Assembly: GCA_964502885.1 (NCBI GenBank) | Contig: CAZCXU010000002.1 | Span: 1 to 64,000 of the forward strand | Origin: XYB1-FULL-44-23 sp964502885 | GTDB lineage: Bacteria > Patescibacteriota > Microgenomatia > CAZETR01 > Amesbacteraceae | Direction: 5' to 3' | DNA: 64,000 nt | In this document: piece after piece, positions 41,767-50,908 of the stretch | Layout: each line of letters opens with the position of its first letter | How positions within the stretch are numbered: the first letter of the stretch is position 1 | Position numbers and translations under genes: made by a program | The notes under the pieces: model-generated | What the model saw: only the letters and a program-made list of their open reading frames with translations | What the model was told of the DNA's origin: nothing | Databases searched by the model: none

Positions 41767-44700
41767 TTAACGACCAATTTGCCCCAGGAAACCAAATGCC
41801 TCCTGAAGACTACCTACAACTAAGTTAAGAGCATCGTCTGTGGCCTTGGGAGTAATAGTGACGGTATCTACTGAATAGGCGATGTTCTGAGCCTTATCTT
41901 TTGATACGGCACGGAAGTGGTAGACCTTTGATGGAGACAGACCGGAAATTATCACCAGGTGGTTGAGTGTCATATTGGTATCTTCCTGAGTCTTTTGGCT
42001 ATAAGTAGTTCCGGAACCTTCACCAAACTCCACCTGTGAAGTTGTCAATTCGTCAGTATTCCAGGAAACAACGATTTGGGCGGTCTGGTCAGACTTATTG
42101 CCGGAGTTTGTGACTATAGACCCTTCCGCCTGAAGGTCGGAAATTAGCGCCGGACGTGTATCTGTGGCGGTATCGAATTTTTGCGGATCAGATACAGCTT
42201 CATTCCCGGCTTTGTCACGACCTTTGACGACCAGAGTGTAGGGAGTTTCGGACTGGAGGTTTTTGATAAGAATGCGATGCAGGCCCTTTACCAGGGTAAC
42301 GTTTACCTCATCTTTGGCATCGGATGGTTTTCCTGAGGGATAGTAGGTGACGATGGAACTAACTTCGGTATTGGTTTCCCAACTCACCAGCACAGTCGGC
42401 TGGGCAGTGCCTTTTACCTGCTGGATACGAACGGTGGCAATCTTTGGACGCGGCAGGGTAGAAAAGCTTAGGATAGTCCCCTCGTATTCAGCTGACTCAC
42501 TGTCAAAAGTATTAATCTTGTAGTAGTACTTTGTGCCGTCTTCCAAACCTGTCAGCTCCTGAGTGTAGGTGGACTCCGATGTAGAAGTGGAAATAGTGGC
42601 TACCCCACCAAAGGCCGTGGTCTTGCCATAATAAATCTTGGCGCTCGATGCGCCGGTAGTCGTGAACTGGACGTAAGCTGAGGTCAGGCCGGCAGTTTTT
42701 ATAGCAGCATCTTTGACGGTGGGAGCGGCAGTCGTCGTGAAACTTTTCTCTTCGGAGGTGCCTGTATTACCATCTTCGTCCGTCCACTTGGCTTTGTAAT
42801 AGTAGGTTGTGCCGGGCGAAAGATTGGTCAAGGCAATGGTGTGACTGGCGACCTGGCTGGAATTACTCGGCTCGACTGACCCATACGAACCGGCGGATGT
42901 GCCGAATTGAATTTTTGAATCACAAGTGCGATCGGTAGTCCAGGTAATAGTGGCCTTTTTGGTAGTTATTGATCCGGCAGTCGGACCGGAAGTGAGCGAA
43001 GCTGCTGTAGTGTATTTTCCGGTAGGTGTTTCAGAGACCGAACTGGACAAGGCACCGCAATTGTCTGCATCATCGCAAGCCTTTACTTTATAGTAATACT
43101 CGATTTGAGACAATCCGGTATCGACATAGGCTGTGCCAGTCGTAGACCCCTGGTAGGTATATGTCGAATCATTTGTGGAGCGATAGACCTTGTAAGCCGA
43201 AATACCGGAACCAACTGATGATGGGGCAGCCCATGAAACCGTAAGTCTCCAAGTAGAACTGTTTTTTATGGATATATCAGAAACTTCCAAACTGAGAGGT
43301 ATGCCCGGAGCAGATGTATTGGCTGAAAATGACTGACTGCGGGCGTTGGCGTAGTCGATAGTACCTCCGTAGATGTCCGGATTTTTGGCGACCACCCAAA
43401 AGGTATTGTTTTGCATGGTAGCAAAATTGTCCGGTCCGACCGCGGTAACTCCGGCGGCAGTCCAGTTGCAGTGTTCGGCAGCATTTTCCGCAGTCGGCTG
43501 GCGATTAACCATGTAGCAATAACGAAGTTCTGATGACGCCCCAAGGTAACTACCAGAATCTGGCGCGTTCCAAGTGAAAGTAAATTCATTGACCGACTTA
43601 GTCTCATCGTCCACCGCAAGATTGTTTACCGGCCCAGGACCGGAACCGGCATAATAAAAAGTGACATAGCTTGGTGAAGCGGTAGCGTTGCCGGCATTAT
43701 CGATGGCCCGAACATAGAATCTATTGGCCCCGCTGGTATAGGCGATATCGGTCAGAGAAATTGATGTTGAAGTGGTGGTAGAAGACCAGTCTGCCAATTC
43801 CGCCGAAGATGTGGCGGCATATTGGTATCCGGCAAGACTGGAATCTGAGTCTGAAATTGCAGTCCAACTAAAACTGAATGAGTTTTGGCTGGTGTAGACT
43901 TCGGGGGAAACCGAAATTACGGGAGCTCCGGGAGCCGTGCCATCGTACTTGTAAGTAAAAGCATCCGTGGTCTGACTTTTGTTGCCGGCGTTATCCAGCG
44001 CCTTGATTAATAAATGCAACTCCCCTGACTGGGTGGCAGTTACTGAATAAGTAGTGCCGGCCTGAAAAGCCCCGTCGGTTTCCGGATCCGGATTTGAGTC
44101 CGTGAGACCAAAATAGACATAGTAACCAGACACACCAGCTCCGGTATCAGTGGAACCGTCCCACGAGAAGTAAAGCCGATTTTCGCCATACCACTGGGTA
44201 TCCCCGCCGGTAATGATATCCCCTGAAGCATTGAGGACACGGGCTTCGGCTGTATCAGGGTCAGAGGGAGGGGTTGTATCGGTAGTACCATCGACACGGA
44301 GAGAATTGATCTGGACCTGCTGTGTACCATCCCCGGAAAGAACTGCCCGCCAGAGGATCCCGTTTGAATTGACAGGGAATGAGGAAATATTTGAATTGAT
44401 GTCTGATACTGAACTGGATTCGCCCAGGGAACTGCAAGCGGTGGTTGTCCAGGCAGAGTTGTACCAATACTTCCAGGTGGTTCCATTGTCGCTGGATATA
44501 CAGTATTTAATAGTCCCCACTGCCGATACATCGGCAGTAAAGCCGCTCCAATCGTCTATCTGGGTAGTCAAACGTTTGGTGACAGGCTGTAGAGTGACGG
44601 CTGATGATGAGTATGGAGCAAGAACGAAGGAACTAGGTGATCTGGCAGTACCAGATACTCGCAGTTCATCAATGACAGCATCCAGGAATCCCCGTCCCGA

Positions 44701-47700
44701 CCAGGTCTGGGAGCTACCATAAGAAGTACCCACAAGAAGCGGTCGAGCGGAATTCTCTAATGTGATAGTGCCAGAATCGTTGTTTGTCTGGACGCTACCA
44801 TCTATATACATAGAAGCAGATGTGCCATTGTAGACTACGGCATAATGATGCCAATCAGTCGGAGATGAAATGGCGGAATCTGATTCAACATATAAATTGT
44901 CTCCATAAGACCAAACTGTAGTTTCTGTCTGGTTTGAATCTCCGGTACCGGCATATAACTTACCTTTGAAAGCAGTCAATCCGTAGACGGAGTTTATGTT
45001 ATCAGTTTCCAACCAAGTGTTGTTGTCCAGACCATCACCTCCGACCTGAGTCCAGGAAGTGCCGTCAAACCGCCAAACTTCTCCCTCGGCGTCACCACTG
45101 GATAGCCCGGCAAAAAGATAGCCGTTGTAAACTGTCAGTGAACGGACGATTTCATAATCGGCCCCCCAACCTCCATATCCGGAGTCAGCACCGAGTCCGG
45201 CCACCTGCGTCCATGCCGACCCATCGTATTTGTAAACTTTGGCGTCACCAGTCGAAGCGCCCAGGCCGGCATAGAGTTCGTTGTTGTACATGGCCAGCGA
45301 ATAGACACCCTCGATACCATGAGTATTCCACCAGGAACCATTGGCTGGCGCGGAAGTGGCCCCGGCATTGGCGATCTGGGTCCAGGTACCGGCTGTTTTG
45401 TTGTAGCTCCAGACATCACCATCACCCGCCGAAATACCCAATCCGGCATATAACGTACCCGCATCGCTGATCAAACTGAGTACCGACTCAATATTGTCCG
45501 CATCCTGCCAACCAGTAGCGAGGGCGGGAGATTTTCTACCGGCAATCTGAGACCAGGTGTCTGCGGTGCCGTCGTACTGATAAACTTTTCCATCATCTGT
45601 CGAAAGACCAAGACCAGCGTACAAGTAACTGGAGTCGGAGGAGAGGCTGTATATGGCTTCGATATTGTCGGCATCCACCCATGAACCAGTCTTGCCTGAT
45701 CCGTGCCCGCCAATCTGCGACCAGGCTGACCCGCTGTATTTCCATACCTGGCCGTCGTCACTGTTGGTAGTGTTTCCAAGTCCGGCATAAAGATCGCCAC
45801 GATAATCAACCAAGCTCTCAACGGTTTCAATGGTGTTGTAAGCCCAGCTACTGTTAGTCTGCTGACCTCCAACAAGAGACCAAGTGGACCCATCGTACTC
45901 CCAAACAGTGGAATCACCGGTACCGGAACCTGTACCGGCATAGAGTTTTCCTGCCCTGGTGCTAAGCGACATAACCCGATCAAGTCCGTTGTAGCCCCAA
46001 CTACCGTACTTGTACTGTGTACCTACAAGCTCCCAGGAGCCAGTATATTTCCAAAGCTGGCCCAAACCAGCGCTATTTGTATAAACCCCCGCATAAAGAG
46101 TGGAACCATCGAGGAGCATTGACCTGACATAAAGGTAATTAGCTCCTGTCCAGGTGGAGTTGACACCATCTCCGCCCAGCTTGGTCCAGCCAGCTGTATT
46201 GTTACAAGTAGAAGCCAAATCACAACTCCAAACCTCGGCGTCACCTCCACTATCTCCAAGGGCGACATACAATGTGTCCGATCCGGCCTGATCATCGACT
46301 GCCAATTTCCAGATGCGTTCGAATGCATTGTTCCAGGACTGAGGCGCTGTACCTGAACCCGTGTTGCCATCAACAAGCGCTGTCCCCCCCCAGGCATTGG
46401 CACCGGTGCAGTTGGATGTGTCGGTATAGTTGCAACTCCAAACTTCGGCATCACCAGCGGAAGCACCCAATCCTGCCAGTAACTGAATATCCCCTGATGT
46501 GTCTGTGTAGCTGGTGATGGTCATAACAGCCTCATAAGCGCTGTTTGCCCAGCTGCCGAGCGTGCCATCGCCGCCGATTTTTGTCCATCCGGCAGTTCTG
46601 GTGCATCCCGAAGACGTATCACAAGCCCACAATTCCGCTTCGCCAGTCGTATTGCCAAGACCGACATGAATGCGGTCTCCAATGAAATGAATGGCCCAAA
46701 CCTGATCGTATCCTGAGTTCCAGCTATAGCCAGCAGAGGCACTTCCTGAGTCACCGCCAATTTGAGTCCAACCTGTAGTTTTTGTACAAGCCACAGAAAG
46801 ATCGCAGGTCCAAAGATCTCCTTCTGAAGCCCCATTACCTGTGCCGACGTAGAGATTTGTTCCATTGACTGCCAGAGCTGTGATCATATTTATGCCGGTA
46901 TTCCAGCTATAGCCTGCGGAAGTACTACCGGAGTCACCACCGATCTGATTCCAGGAAGTCTCTGATGAGTCGTAGTACCAAAGATCGGCATCACCGTCGC
47001 CGTTGCCCATGCCGACAATGAGATCATCACCATAGGCAACCATCTGGGTAACCTCGTCGTATTGGTTGTCCGGCCAGCTACTGTATAAGGAATTGCCGCC
47101 TATGCGGGTCCATGAGTTGGTACCATCGAAACGCCAGACTTCAGCATCACCATTTGAGTAACCAGTGCCGGCATAAATATATGAACCAACTTTTACCAGA
47201 GAACTGACGCTCATCTTTCCGTCGGCGTCCCAACTGAGGCCAATTTCACCACCGGCCTTCTGCGCCCATGTCTGGGTGGTGTTTGGCATAGCCTCGTAAA
47301 CCAACTTGCCGGTCTGATTGTCAAAGTACATTTTGTATTCGCCTTTGTCGAGAATGTATTGCCTGTCCGGGTGTGTCCCTGCCGAAAAAGAATTATTGAA
47401 TTTGACCCAAGATTCAAGAGTGTGCGAGCTTGAATCAGAAAGCGAGACGGCGTTTCCAGTGTCCGGTACGGAAATGTATGTGGCGGAACCATCAAGCTTT
47501 AAAGCACCAACTCCGGTACCAGTACCATCCAGTTTACCGGAGGTCCAAAGAACAGAGGGCGTCGGATTCGGGAGATTAAGCGTCCCATGATTTGAGCCAG
47601 TACTGGAGTCAGTGACGGTGGTCCCGGAAAGATCATCAAAGTGGGCCAGAAATTTGGTATTTGCATCGGATGAGTAGTTTCTGACTTTGAGCCGTGCAGA

Positions 47701-47931
47701 GGAACCGGTAATTTCGATAAGACTTGAATCGGAAAGAGTGTACTGGTCAGCAGAAACAAATGTCCATTGATAGTGGCCGGCGCCTGATGAGTCGGCCAGA
47801 ATAGGAGCCACACGCAGAGTTGTAAAAGCACCGGTAAGAAAACCTAAAGTGAATCCCAAGACCACCAGAAGATTGAACTGCCACCGCATAAAGGTGACAT
47901 GGCTATTTATTTTTGGCAGGAAATATGACAT
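41767..47931 (-). CDS. Giant surface protein: LamG split by a beta-propeller, then fibronectin III repeats
   Basis: The protein has about 2054 residues from the ATG at 47931; a TTG at 47988 and an ATG at 47889 are alternatives. It has a signal-anchor (about residues 15-45), the first half of a LamG/concanavalin-like domain (FLAHFDDLSGTTVTD...; DGSATYISVPDTG), then 13-15 tandem repeats of about 55 residues of the type (L)YAGTG...GDAEVWRYDGxxWTQIGGD, which form a propeller, then the second LamG half (WHHYAVVYNGTSASMYIDG; AVIDELRVSGTARS), four or more fibronectin III-like domains (around 1150-2000) and a short C-terminal tail. No sortase motif is seen. It sits upstream of the SH3-permease exporter (ATPase start 4 bases beyond its stop), which may export or process it. 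Confidence 0.88.
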   Translation of the reverse strand: MSYFLPKINSHVTFMRWQFNLLVVLGFTLGFLTGAFTTLRVAPILADSSGAGHYQWTFVSADQYTLSDSSLIEITGSSARLKVRNYSSDANTKFLAHFDDLSGTTVTDSSTGSNHGTLNLPNPTPSVLWTSGKLDGTGTGVGALKLDGSATYISVPDTGNAVSLSDSSSHTLESWVKFNNSFSAGTHPDRQYILDKGEYKMYFDNQTGKLVYEAMPNTTQTWAQKAGGEIGLSWDADGKMSVSSLVKVGSYIYAGTGYSNGDAEVWRFDGTNSWTRIGGNSLYSSWPDNQYDEVTQMVAYGDDLIVGMGNGDGDADLWYYDSSETSWNQIGGDSGSTSAGYSWNTGINMITALAVNGTNLYVGTGNGASEGDLWTCDLSVACTKTTGWTQIGGDSGSASAGYSWNSGYDQVWAIHFIGDRIHVGLGNTTGEAELWACDTSSGCTRTAGWTKIGGDGTLGSWANSAYEAVMTITSYTDTSGDIQLLAGLGASAGDAEVWSCNYTDTSNCTGANAWGGTALVDGNTGSGTAPQSWNNAFERIWKLAVDDQAGSDTLYVALGDSGGDAEVWSCDLASTCNNTAGWTKLGGDGVNSTWTGANYLYVRSMLLDGSTLYAGVYTNSAGLGQLWKYTGSWELVGTQYKYGSWGYNGLDRVMSLSTRAGKLYAGTGSGTGDSTVWEYDGSTWSLVGGQQTNSSWAYNTIETVESLVDYRGDLYAGLGNTTNSDDGQVWKYSGSAWSQIGGHGSGKTGSWVDADNIEAIYSLSSDSSYLYAGLGLSTDDGKVYQYDGTADTWSQIAGRKSPALATGWQDADNIESVLSLISDAGTLYAGLGISAGDGDVWSYNKTAGTWTQIANAGATSAPANGSWWNTHGIEGVYSLAMYNNELYAGLGASTGDAKVYKYDGSAWTQVAGLGADSGYGGWGADYEIVRSLTVYNGYLFAGLSSGDAEGEVWRFDGTSWTQVGGDGLDNNTWLETDNINSVYGLTAFKGKLYAGTGDSNQTETTVWSYGDNLYVESDSAISSPTDWHHYAVVYNGTSASMYIDGSVQTNNDSGTITLENSARPLLVGTSYGSSQTWSGRGFLDAVIDELRVSGTARSPSSFVLAPYSSSAVTLQPVTKRLTTQIDDWSGFTADVSAVGTIKYCISSDNGTTWKYWYNSAWTTTACSSLGESSSVSDINSNISSFPVNSNGILWRAVLSGDGTQQVQINSLRVDGTTDTTPPSDPDTAEARVLNASGDIITGGDTQWYGENRLYFSWDGSTDTGAGVSGYYVYFGLTDSNPDPETDGAFQAGTTYSVTATQSGELHLLIKALDNAGNKSQTTDAFTYKYDGTAPGAPVISVSPEVYTSQNSFSFSWTAISDSDSSLAGYQYAATSSAELADWSSTTTSTSISLTDIAYTSGANRFYVRAIDNAGNATASPSYVTFYYAGSGPGPVNNLAVDDETKSVNEFTFTWNAPDSGSYLGASSELRYCYMVNRQPTAENAAEHCNWTAAGVTAVGPDNFATMQNNTFWVVAKNPDIYGGTIDYANARSQSFSANTSAPGIPLSLEVSDISIKNSSTWRLTVSWAAPSSVGSGISAYKVYRSTNDSTYTYQGSTTGTAYVDTGLSQIEYYYKVKACDDADNCGALSSSVSETPTGKYTTAASLTSGPTAGSITTKKATITWTTDRTCDSKIQFGTSAGSYGSVEPSNSSQVASHTIALTNLSPGTTYYYKAKWTDEDGNTGTSEEKSFTTTAAPTVKDAAIKTAGLTSAYVQFTTTGASSAKIYYGKTTAFGGVATISTSTSESTYTQELTGLEDGTKYYYKINTFDSESAEYEGTILSFSTLPRPKIATVRIQQVKGTAQPTVLVSWETNTEVSSIVTYYPSGKPSDAKDEVNVTLVKGLHRILIKNLQSETPYTLVVKGRDKAGNEAVSDPQKFDTATDTRPALISDLQAEGSIVTNSGNKSDQTAQIVVSWNTDELTTSQVEFGEGSGTTYSQKTQEDTNMTLNHLVIISGLSPSKVYHFRAVSKDKAQNIAYSVDTVTITPKATDDALNLVVGSLQEAFGFLGQIGR

Positions 47932-48126
47932 GAAAATGGCTTTTAAATCCGGTTTACTGACAATTTTTACACTTAGGCCACGCAGCAATCTCCAATGAAG
48001 TGGCTTTCTTATGTATGGTAACTATATCCCGCAGAGATAATTCCTGTAAATAAGGTGTTATCGCCAGTTTTTTTTAAATTCGATTAGATAACCTGCCGGA
48101 TATCCATTCATGATATTCTGATAGTG

Positions 48127-48303
48127 ATGTTTGCAAGCATTGTGTATAACTTACTGTTAACCGTAGTTTTCGGCTGGCTGAATACCTGGGCCGCAGCGAC
48201 AGGGCTGGAAGAGACATTTGTGACCCTGGCGATAATGTACGGAGTGTTTGGAATAGGCGGGAATGCAATGATCACAACATGGCTTATGAGAAAACGTAAA
48301 TAA
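48127..48303 (+). CDS. Small hydrophobic protein (58 residues)
   Basis: An ATG-to-TAA frame that encodes MFASIVYNLLLTVVFGWLNT, a second hydrophobic segment around residues 35-50 and a positively charged end MRKRK. Two membrane helices with a positive-inside end make it plausible as a real small membrane protein. It fits between the surface protein and the flavodoxin gene. No Shine-Dalgarno is seen. Confidence 0.5.
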   Translation: MFASIVYNLLLTVVFGWLNTWAAATGLEETFVTLAIMYGVFGIGGNAMITTWLMRKRK

Positions 48304-48324
48304 ACTCGTTTTTGGTCTTTTATG

Positions 48325-48330
48325 TATAAT
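48325..48330 (+). promoter_or_regulatory. -10 box before the flavodoxin gene
   Basis: TATAAT ends 9 bases before the ATG at 48340. The alternative ATG at 48322 lies upstream of this box, which decides in favour of the start at 48340 and a near-leaderless mRNA. Confidence 0.55.
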
Positions 48331-48339
48331 CTGCGAACG

Positions 48340-48810
48340 ATGAGGATAACGGTTGTTTATGACTCTCAATTTGGGAATACCGAAAAGATAGCAAGGCAAA
48401 TAACCAAAACGCTCCAAGGGATGAGACACAAGGTTAATCTGGTTCATGCTAAGGACGCAACAGAAGCAGACACATTGAAAACAGATATGCTCATAGTCGG
48501 CTGTCCGACACAGGGAGGCAGACCTACATTGAAGATGCAACAATACCTGGTGCAAATTCCTGATGAAATCATGGCAAATGTAAGAGTAGCCGTTTTTGAT
48601 ACCAGATACATGAAGCGGGAACAAAGTTTTGCATTGAAATTACTGATGGACGTAATCGGATTTGCCGCCGAGAAGATGATGGAAACTTTGATAAAAAAAG
48701 GCGCTAGACCGGTATCTGAACCGATGGGGTTTATTGTGGAGACAAAAGATGGTCCAATTCGAAAAGGAGAACTCGAAAGAGCTTCCAGATGGGTGAGGAG
48801 CTTAGTCTAA
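48340..48810 (+). CDS. Flavodoxin-like protein
   Basis: The 156-residue protein has the FMN phosphate-binding loop SQFGNTEKIA (about residues 9-18; T/S-x-T/G-x-G-N-T type), GCPTQGGRPTLKMQQYL (about 53-69), where the FMN ring packs, and FDTRYMKRE near 91-99. Flavodoxins transfer electrons; here the redox partner could be radical SAM enzymes or a reductase. The C terminus ends GELERASRWVRSL. It converges with the sugar dehydrogenase gene, overlapping it by 9 bases. Confidence 0.9.
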   Translation: MRITVVYDSQFGNTEKIARQITKTLQGMRHKVNLVHAKDATEADTLKTDMLIVGCPTQGGRPTLKMQQYLVQIPDEIMANVRVAVFDTRYMKREQSFALKLLMDVIGFAAEKMMETLIKKGARPVSEPMGFIVETKDGPIRKGELERASRWVRSLV

Positions 48811-49923
48811 AACTAAACTGTTTGGGTCGAATCTAATGATGCGATCGTCCCCGGGTTTTGGCAATCCCCTACCATCAGAATTACTTGTGGAGAAATAAAT
48901 GTATCCATCATGCCCCAATCCTATTGCCCGCAATCTGCCAAATTGGTTTTTGTGGTGAACTATTAACGATAACTGGCCGCCTGAAGTGATTTGTGCCTGA
49001 TATAGGGCTTGGCCACGAAGACCTGTGAAGAATAAGTTCCCACGGTAGTGGATAAGCCCAGCAGGGGCCCAGGTGTCGCGGGCACCCGACTCTAAAACAG
49101 GAGGGGTCATACCCGGCATTTTCTGATCGCCGCGGATATCCGGCCAACCGTAATTTCCCCCTTTGCTTATCAGGTTTATTTCATCGTGTCCGCTTTGAAG
49201 ACCGGATGGACCATGCTCCGACGACCACAATCTACCAGAGTCGTCCCAAGCTAGCCCTTGGGGGTTTCTGTGTCCATAGGAATATATTGCTGATCCAAAG
49301 GGGTTATCCCGAGGTATTGAACCATCTTCAGCAAGACGCAGTATTTTTCCGTTTAGAGAATTTTTGTCCTGTGCCAAATTGGGCCTTTCTGCGTCCCCAG
49401 TTGTGATGTAAAGATATCCGTCCGGACCAAAAGCCAACTGACCCCCATCATGATTCGCTGACCCCCAGATACCATCAATAATTACTTTTGGGTCTGAAAG
49501 CAGATCGCCAACCAGCCGATAGCGCTCAACGCGGTTGAAGATACCGGATTTGTCAGAATATGTATAGTACAAATAAATGTAGCGGTTTGAAGAAAACTGA
49601 GGGTGGACTGCAAGCCCCAGAAGACCACCCTCGGCGGTGTGAAGAACACCATTGATACTGGCAATATTTTTGTACTCTGGACTAATTTTCAGCAAGTTTC
49701 CCCTTCTCTCCGTCACAAGTAAAGCCCCATCTGGCAGAAAAGCTATTGACCAGGGAACAGACAGAGAATTGGCGACCTCTAGTATTTTACTCTCGGGTAG
49801 GGGGGTCAACGCAGCATTGGGCGAAGTAAAAGTCGGCAGCTGTCTGATGACTGAATTGTATCTACTCGATGCCAACACAGACGCTACAATGATGAAGAAA
49901 AGCGAAATGAGAAGTTTTTTCAT
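48802..49923 (-). CDS. PQQ-dependent sugar dehydrogenase-like protein (Gdh/Asd family)
   Basis: The protein has 373 residues from MKKLLISLFFIIVAS at 49923, a signal-anchor; an earlier in-frame start adds 9 residues. A six-bladed propeller domain follows with LPDGALLVTERRGNLLKI (about 65-82), EGGLLGLAVHPQFSSN (about 98-113), the HDGGQLAFGPDGYLYITTGD stretch (about 158-178), SYGHRNPQGLAWDDSGRLWSSEHG (about 213-236) and YGWP near 258. Those motifs bind PQQ/Ca2+ and substrate in GSDH family enzymes. Extracytoplasmic. No PQQ synthesis genes are visible in the window. Convergent with the flavodoxin gene. Confidence 0.88.
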   Translation of the reverse strand: MKKLLISLFFIIVASVLASSRYNSVIRQLPTFTSPNAALTPLPESKILEVANSLSVPWSIAFLPDGALLVTERRGNLLKISPEYKNIASINGVLHTAEGGLLGLAVHPQFSSNRYIYLYYTYSDKSGIFNRVERYRLVGDLLSDPKVIIDGIWGSANHDGGQLAFGPDGYLYITTGDAERPNLAQDKNSLNGKILRLAEDGSIPRDNPFGSAIYSYGHRNPQGLAWDDSGRLWSSEHGPSGLQSGHDEINLISKGGNYGWPDIRGDQKMPGMTPPVLESGARDTWAPAGLIHYRGNLFFTGLRGQALYQAQITSGGQLSLIVHHKNQFGRLRAIGLGHDGYIYFSTSNSDGRGLPKPGDDRIIRFDPNSLVLD

Positions 49924-50038
49924 GCCAGTTTTTATCGCTACCCTAAACACGATTTAGTTTAACCTGTGGTGACAAGAGATGTATTGGATTTTGTGTGATA
50001 GGATATGAAAAATATATATGGTAAGGGGGTGATAACTA

Positions 50039-50857
50039 GTGAAAAGAATATTTAGTCTCGTACTGACAGTAATAATGGGTTTTATTCCGGTAGCAAGCGC
50101 TCATGCAAGTGCTCCCGACACAATAGCTACTGGGGCCGGATCATATAATGCGTATGGTCTGCAAAGATTTGCTGAGTTTAACGTGAGAAAAACCTCAGAA
50201 TCTTGCCGTGTCGATTGGAACATCAGCGGAAAGTGGCAGTTGACCGTAGATTTCAATGGGCAACTGTATAAACACGATGCTGAGTTTACGCAAGAAGGGG
50301 GAGTGGTTTCCGGAACAGGAAGCTACCCTTCCGGAGGGCCCGCGACTGTCACCTGGACATTGGTAAACAGCACAGTGTCTGGAAACATGGTGCATCTGGA
50401 ACTGGATTACGACAACTCCAATTATGCAGCCATCTTTGATGGTGAAATAAACGCTGATGGGAGAATCCACGGAAATTGGAGCAGTAATGCAAACCAATCC
50501 GGAATCTGGAAAAACACCCAAGGCCGAGCAACAGCCACACTGGAAGGGTGTAGCGGCAAAGGAAAATTCCACTACAAGGATCTGAATAGAAACGCATACC
50601 ATGCGGAAGTGAAGTATGTAAATTCCGATGGTGATAATGTCTGGTTTGCGGCGCAAATATACAGCGCAACCAATCAAGCCTGGGTGGGAAGTTGGGTATT
50701 TGTAAAAGTGTACGATGGAGACAAGCCCGGAGCAGGCATAGACCAAATCTGGGGGAGTTTTTCAGGAGAAGCGGCTGCGAAAATGGGTGTAGCTACAAAA
50801 ACCAGCCCAGCAGATGGACCGTTTACGTTGATTTCCGGCAATTACCAGGTACTCTAG
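50039..50857 (+). CDS. Secreted beta-rich protein of unknown function
   Basis: The 272-residue protein starts with GTG, preceded by AAGGGGG at 9-10 bases. A classical signal peptide (MKRIFSLVLTVIMGFIPVAS, cleavage after AxA near residue 24) is followed by beta-strand-rich sequence with many Gly/Asn: DWNISGKWQLTVDF (about 59-72), VVSGTGSYPSGGPATVTWTL, a domain resembling small calycin-like beta-barrels. In the second half WFAAQIYSATNQAWVG and FTLISGNYQVL. No enzyme motif. It has its own terminator. Confidence 0.72.
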   Translation: MKRIFSLVLTVIMGFIPVASAHASAPDTIATGAGSYNAYGLQRFAEFNVRKTSESCRVDWNISGKWQLTVDFNGQLYKHDAEFTQEGGVVSGTGSYPSGGPATVTWTLVNSTVSGNMVHLELDYDNSNYAAIFDGEINADGRIHGNWSSNANQSGIWKNTQGRATATLEGCSGKGKFHYKDLNRNAYHAEVKYVNSDGDNVWFAAQIYSATNQAWVGSWVFVKVYDGDKPGAGIDQIWGSFSGEAAAKMGVATKTSPADGPFTLISGNYQVL

Positions 50858-50880
50858 TTGGTAGTTGGGGAGTCAAAAAG

Positions 50881-50908
50881 ATTCCGGGGGAAACTCCGGA
50901 ATTTTTTA
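50881..50908 (+). terminator. Rho-independent terminator
   Basis: ATTCCGG (50881-50887) pairs with CCGGAAT (50896-50902), followed by a T-rich run. It ends the secreted-protein gene at 50857 and overlaps the 3' end of the convergent YibE/F gene. Confidence 0.8.

Noticed and set aside
43266..47831. Long reading frames on both strands inside the giant surface protein gene
   Set aside because: They are shadows of a repetitive GC-richer gene with no independent start signals or motifs.
41767..47931. Regularly spaced similar DNA segments as a CRISPR array or satellite
   Set aside because: Periodicity is about 170 bases with diverged copies and reads as protein propeller repeats in one frame.
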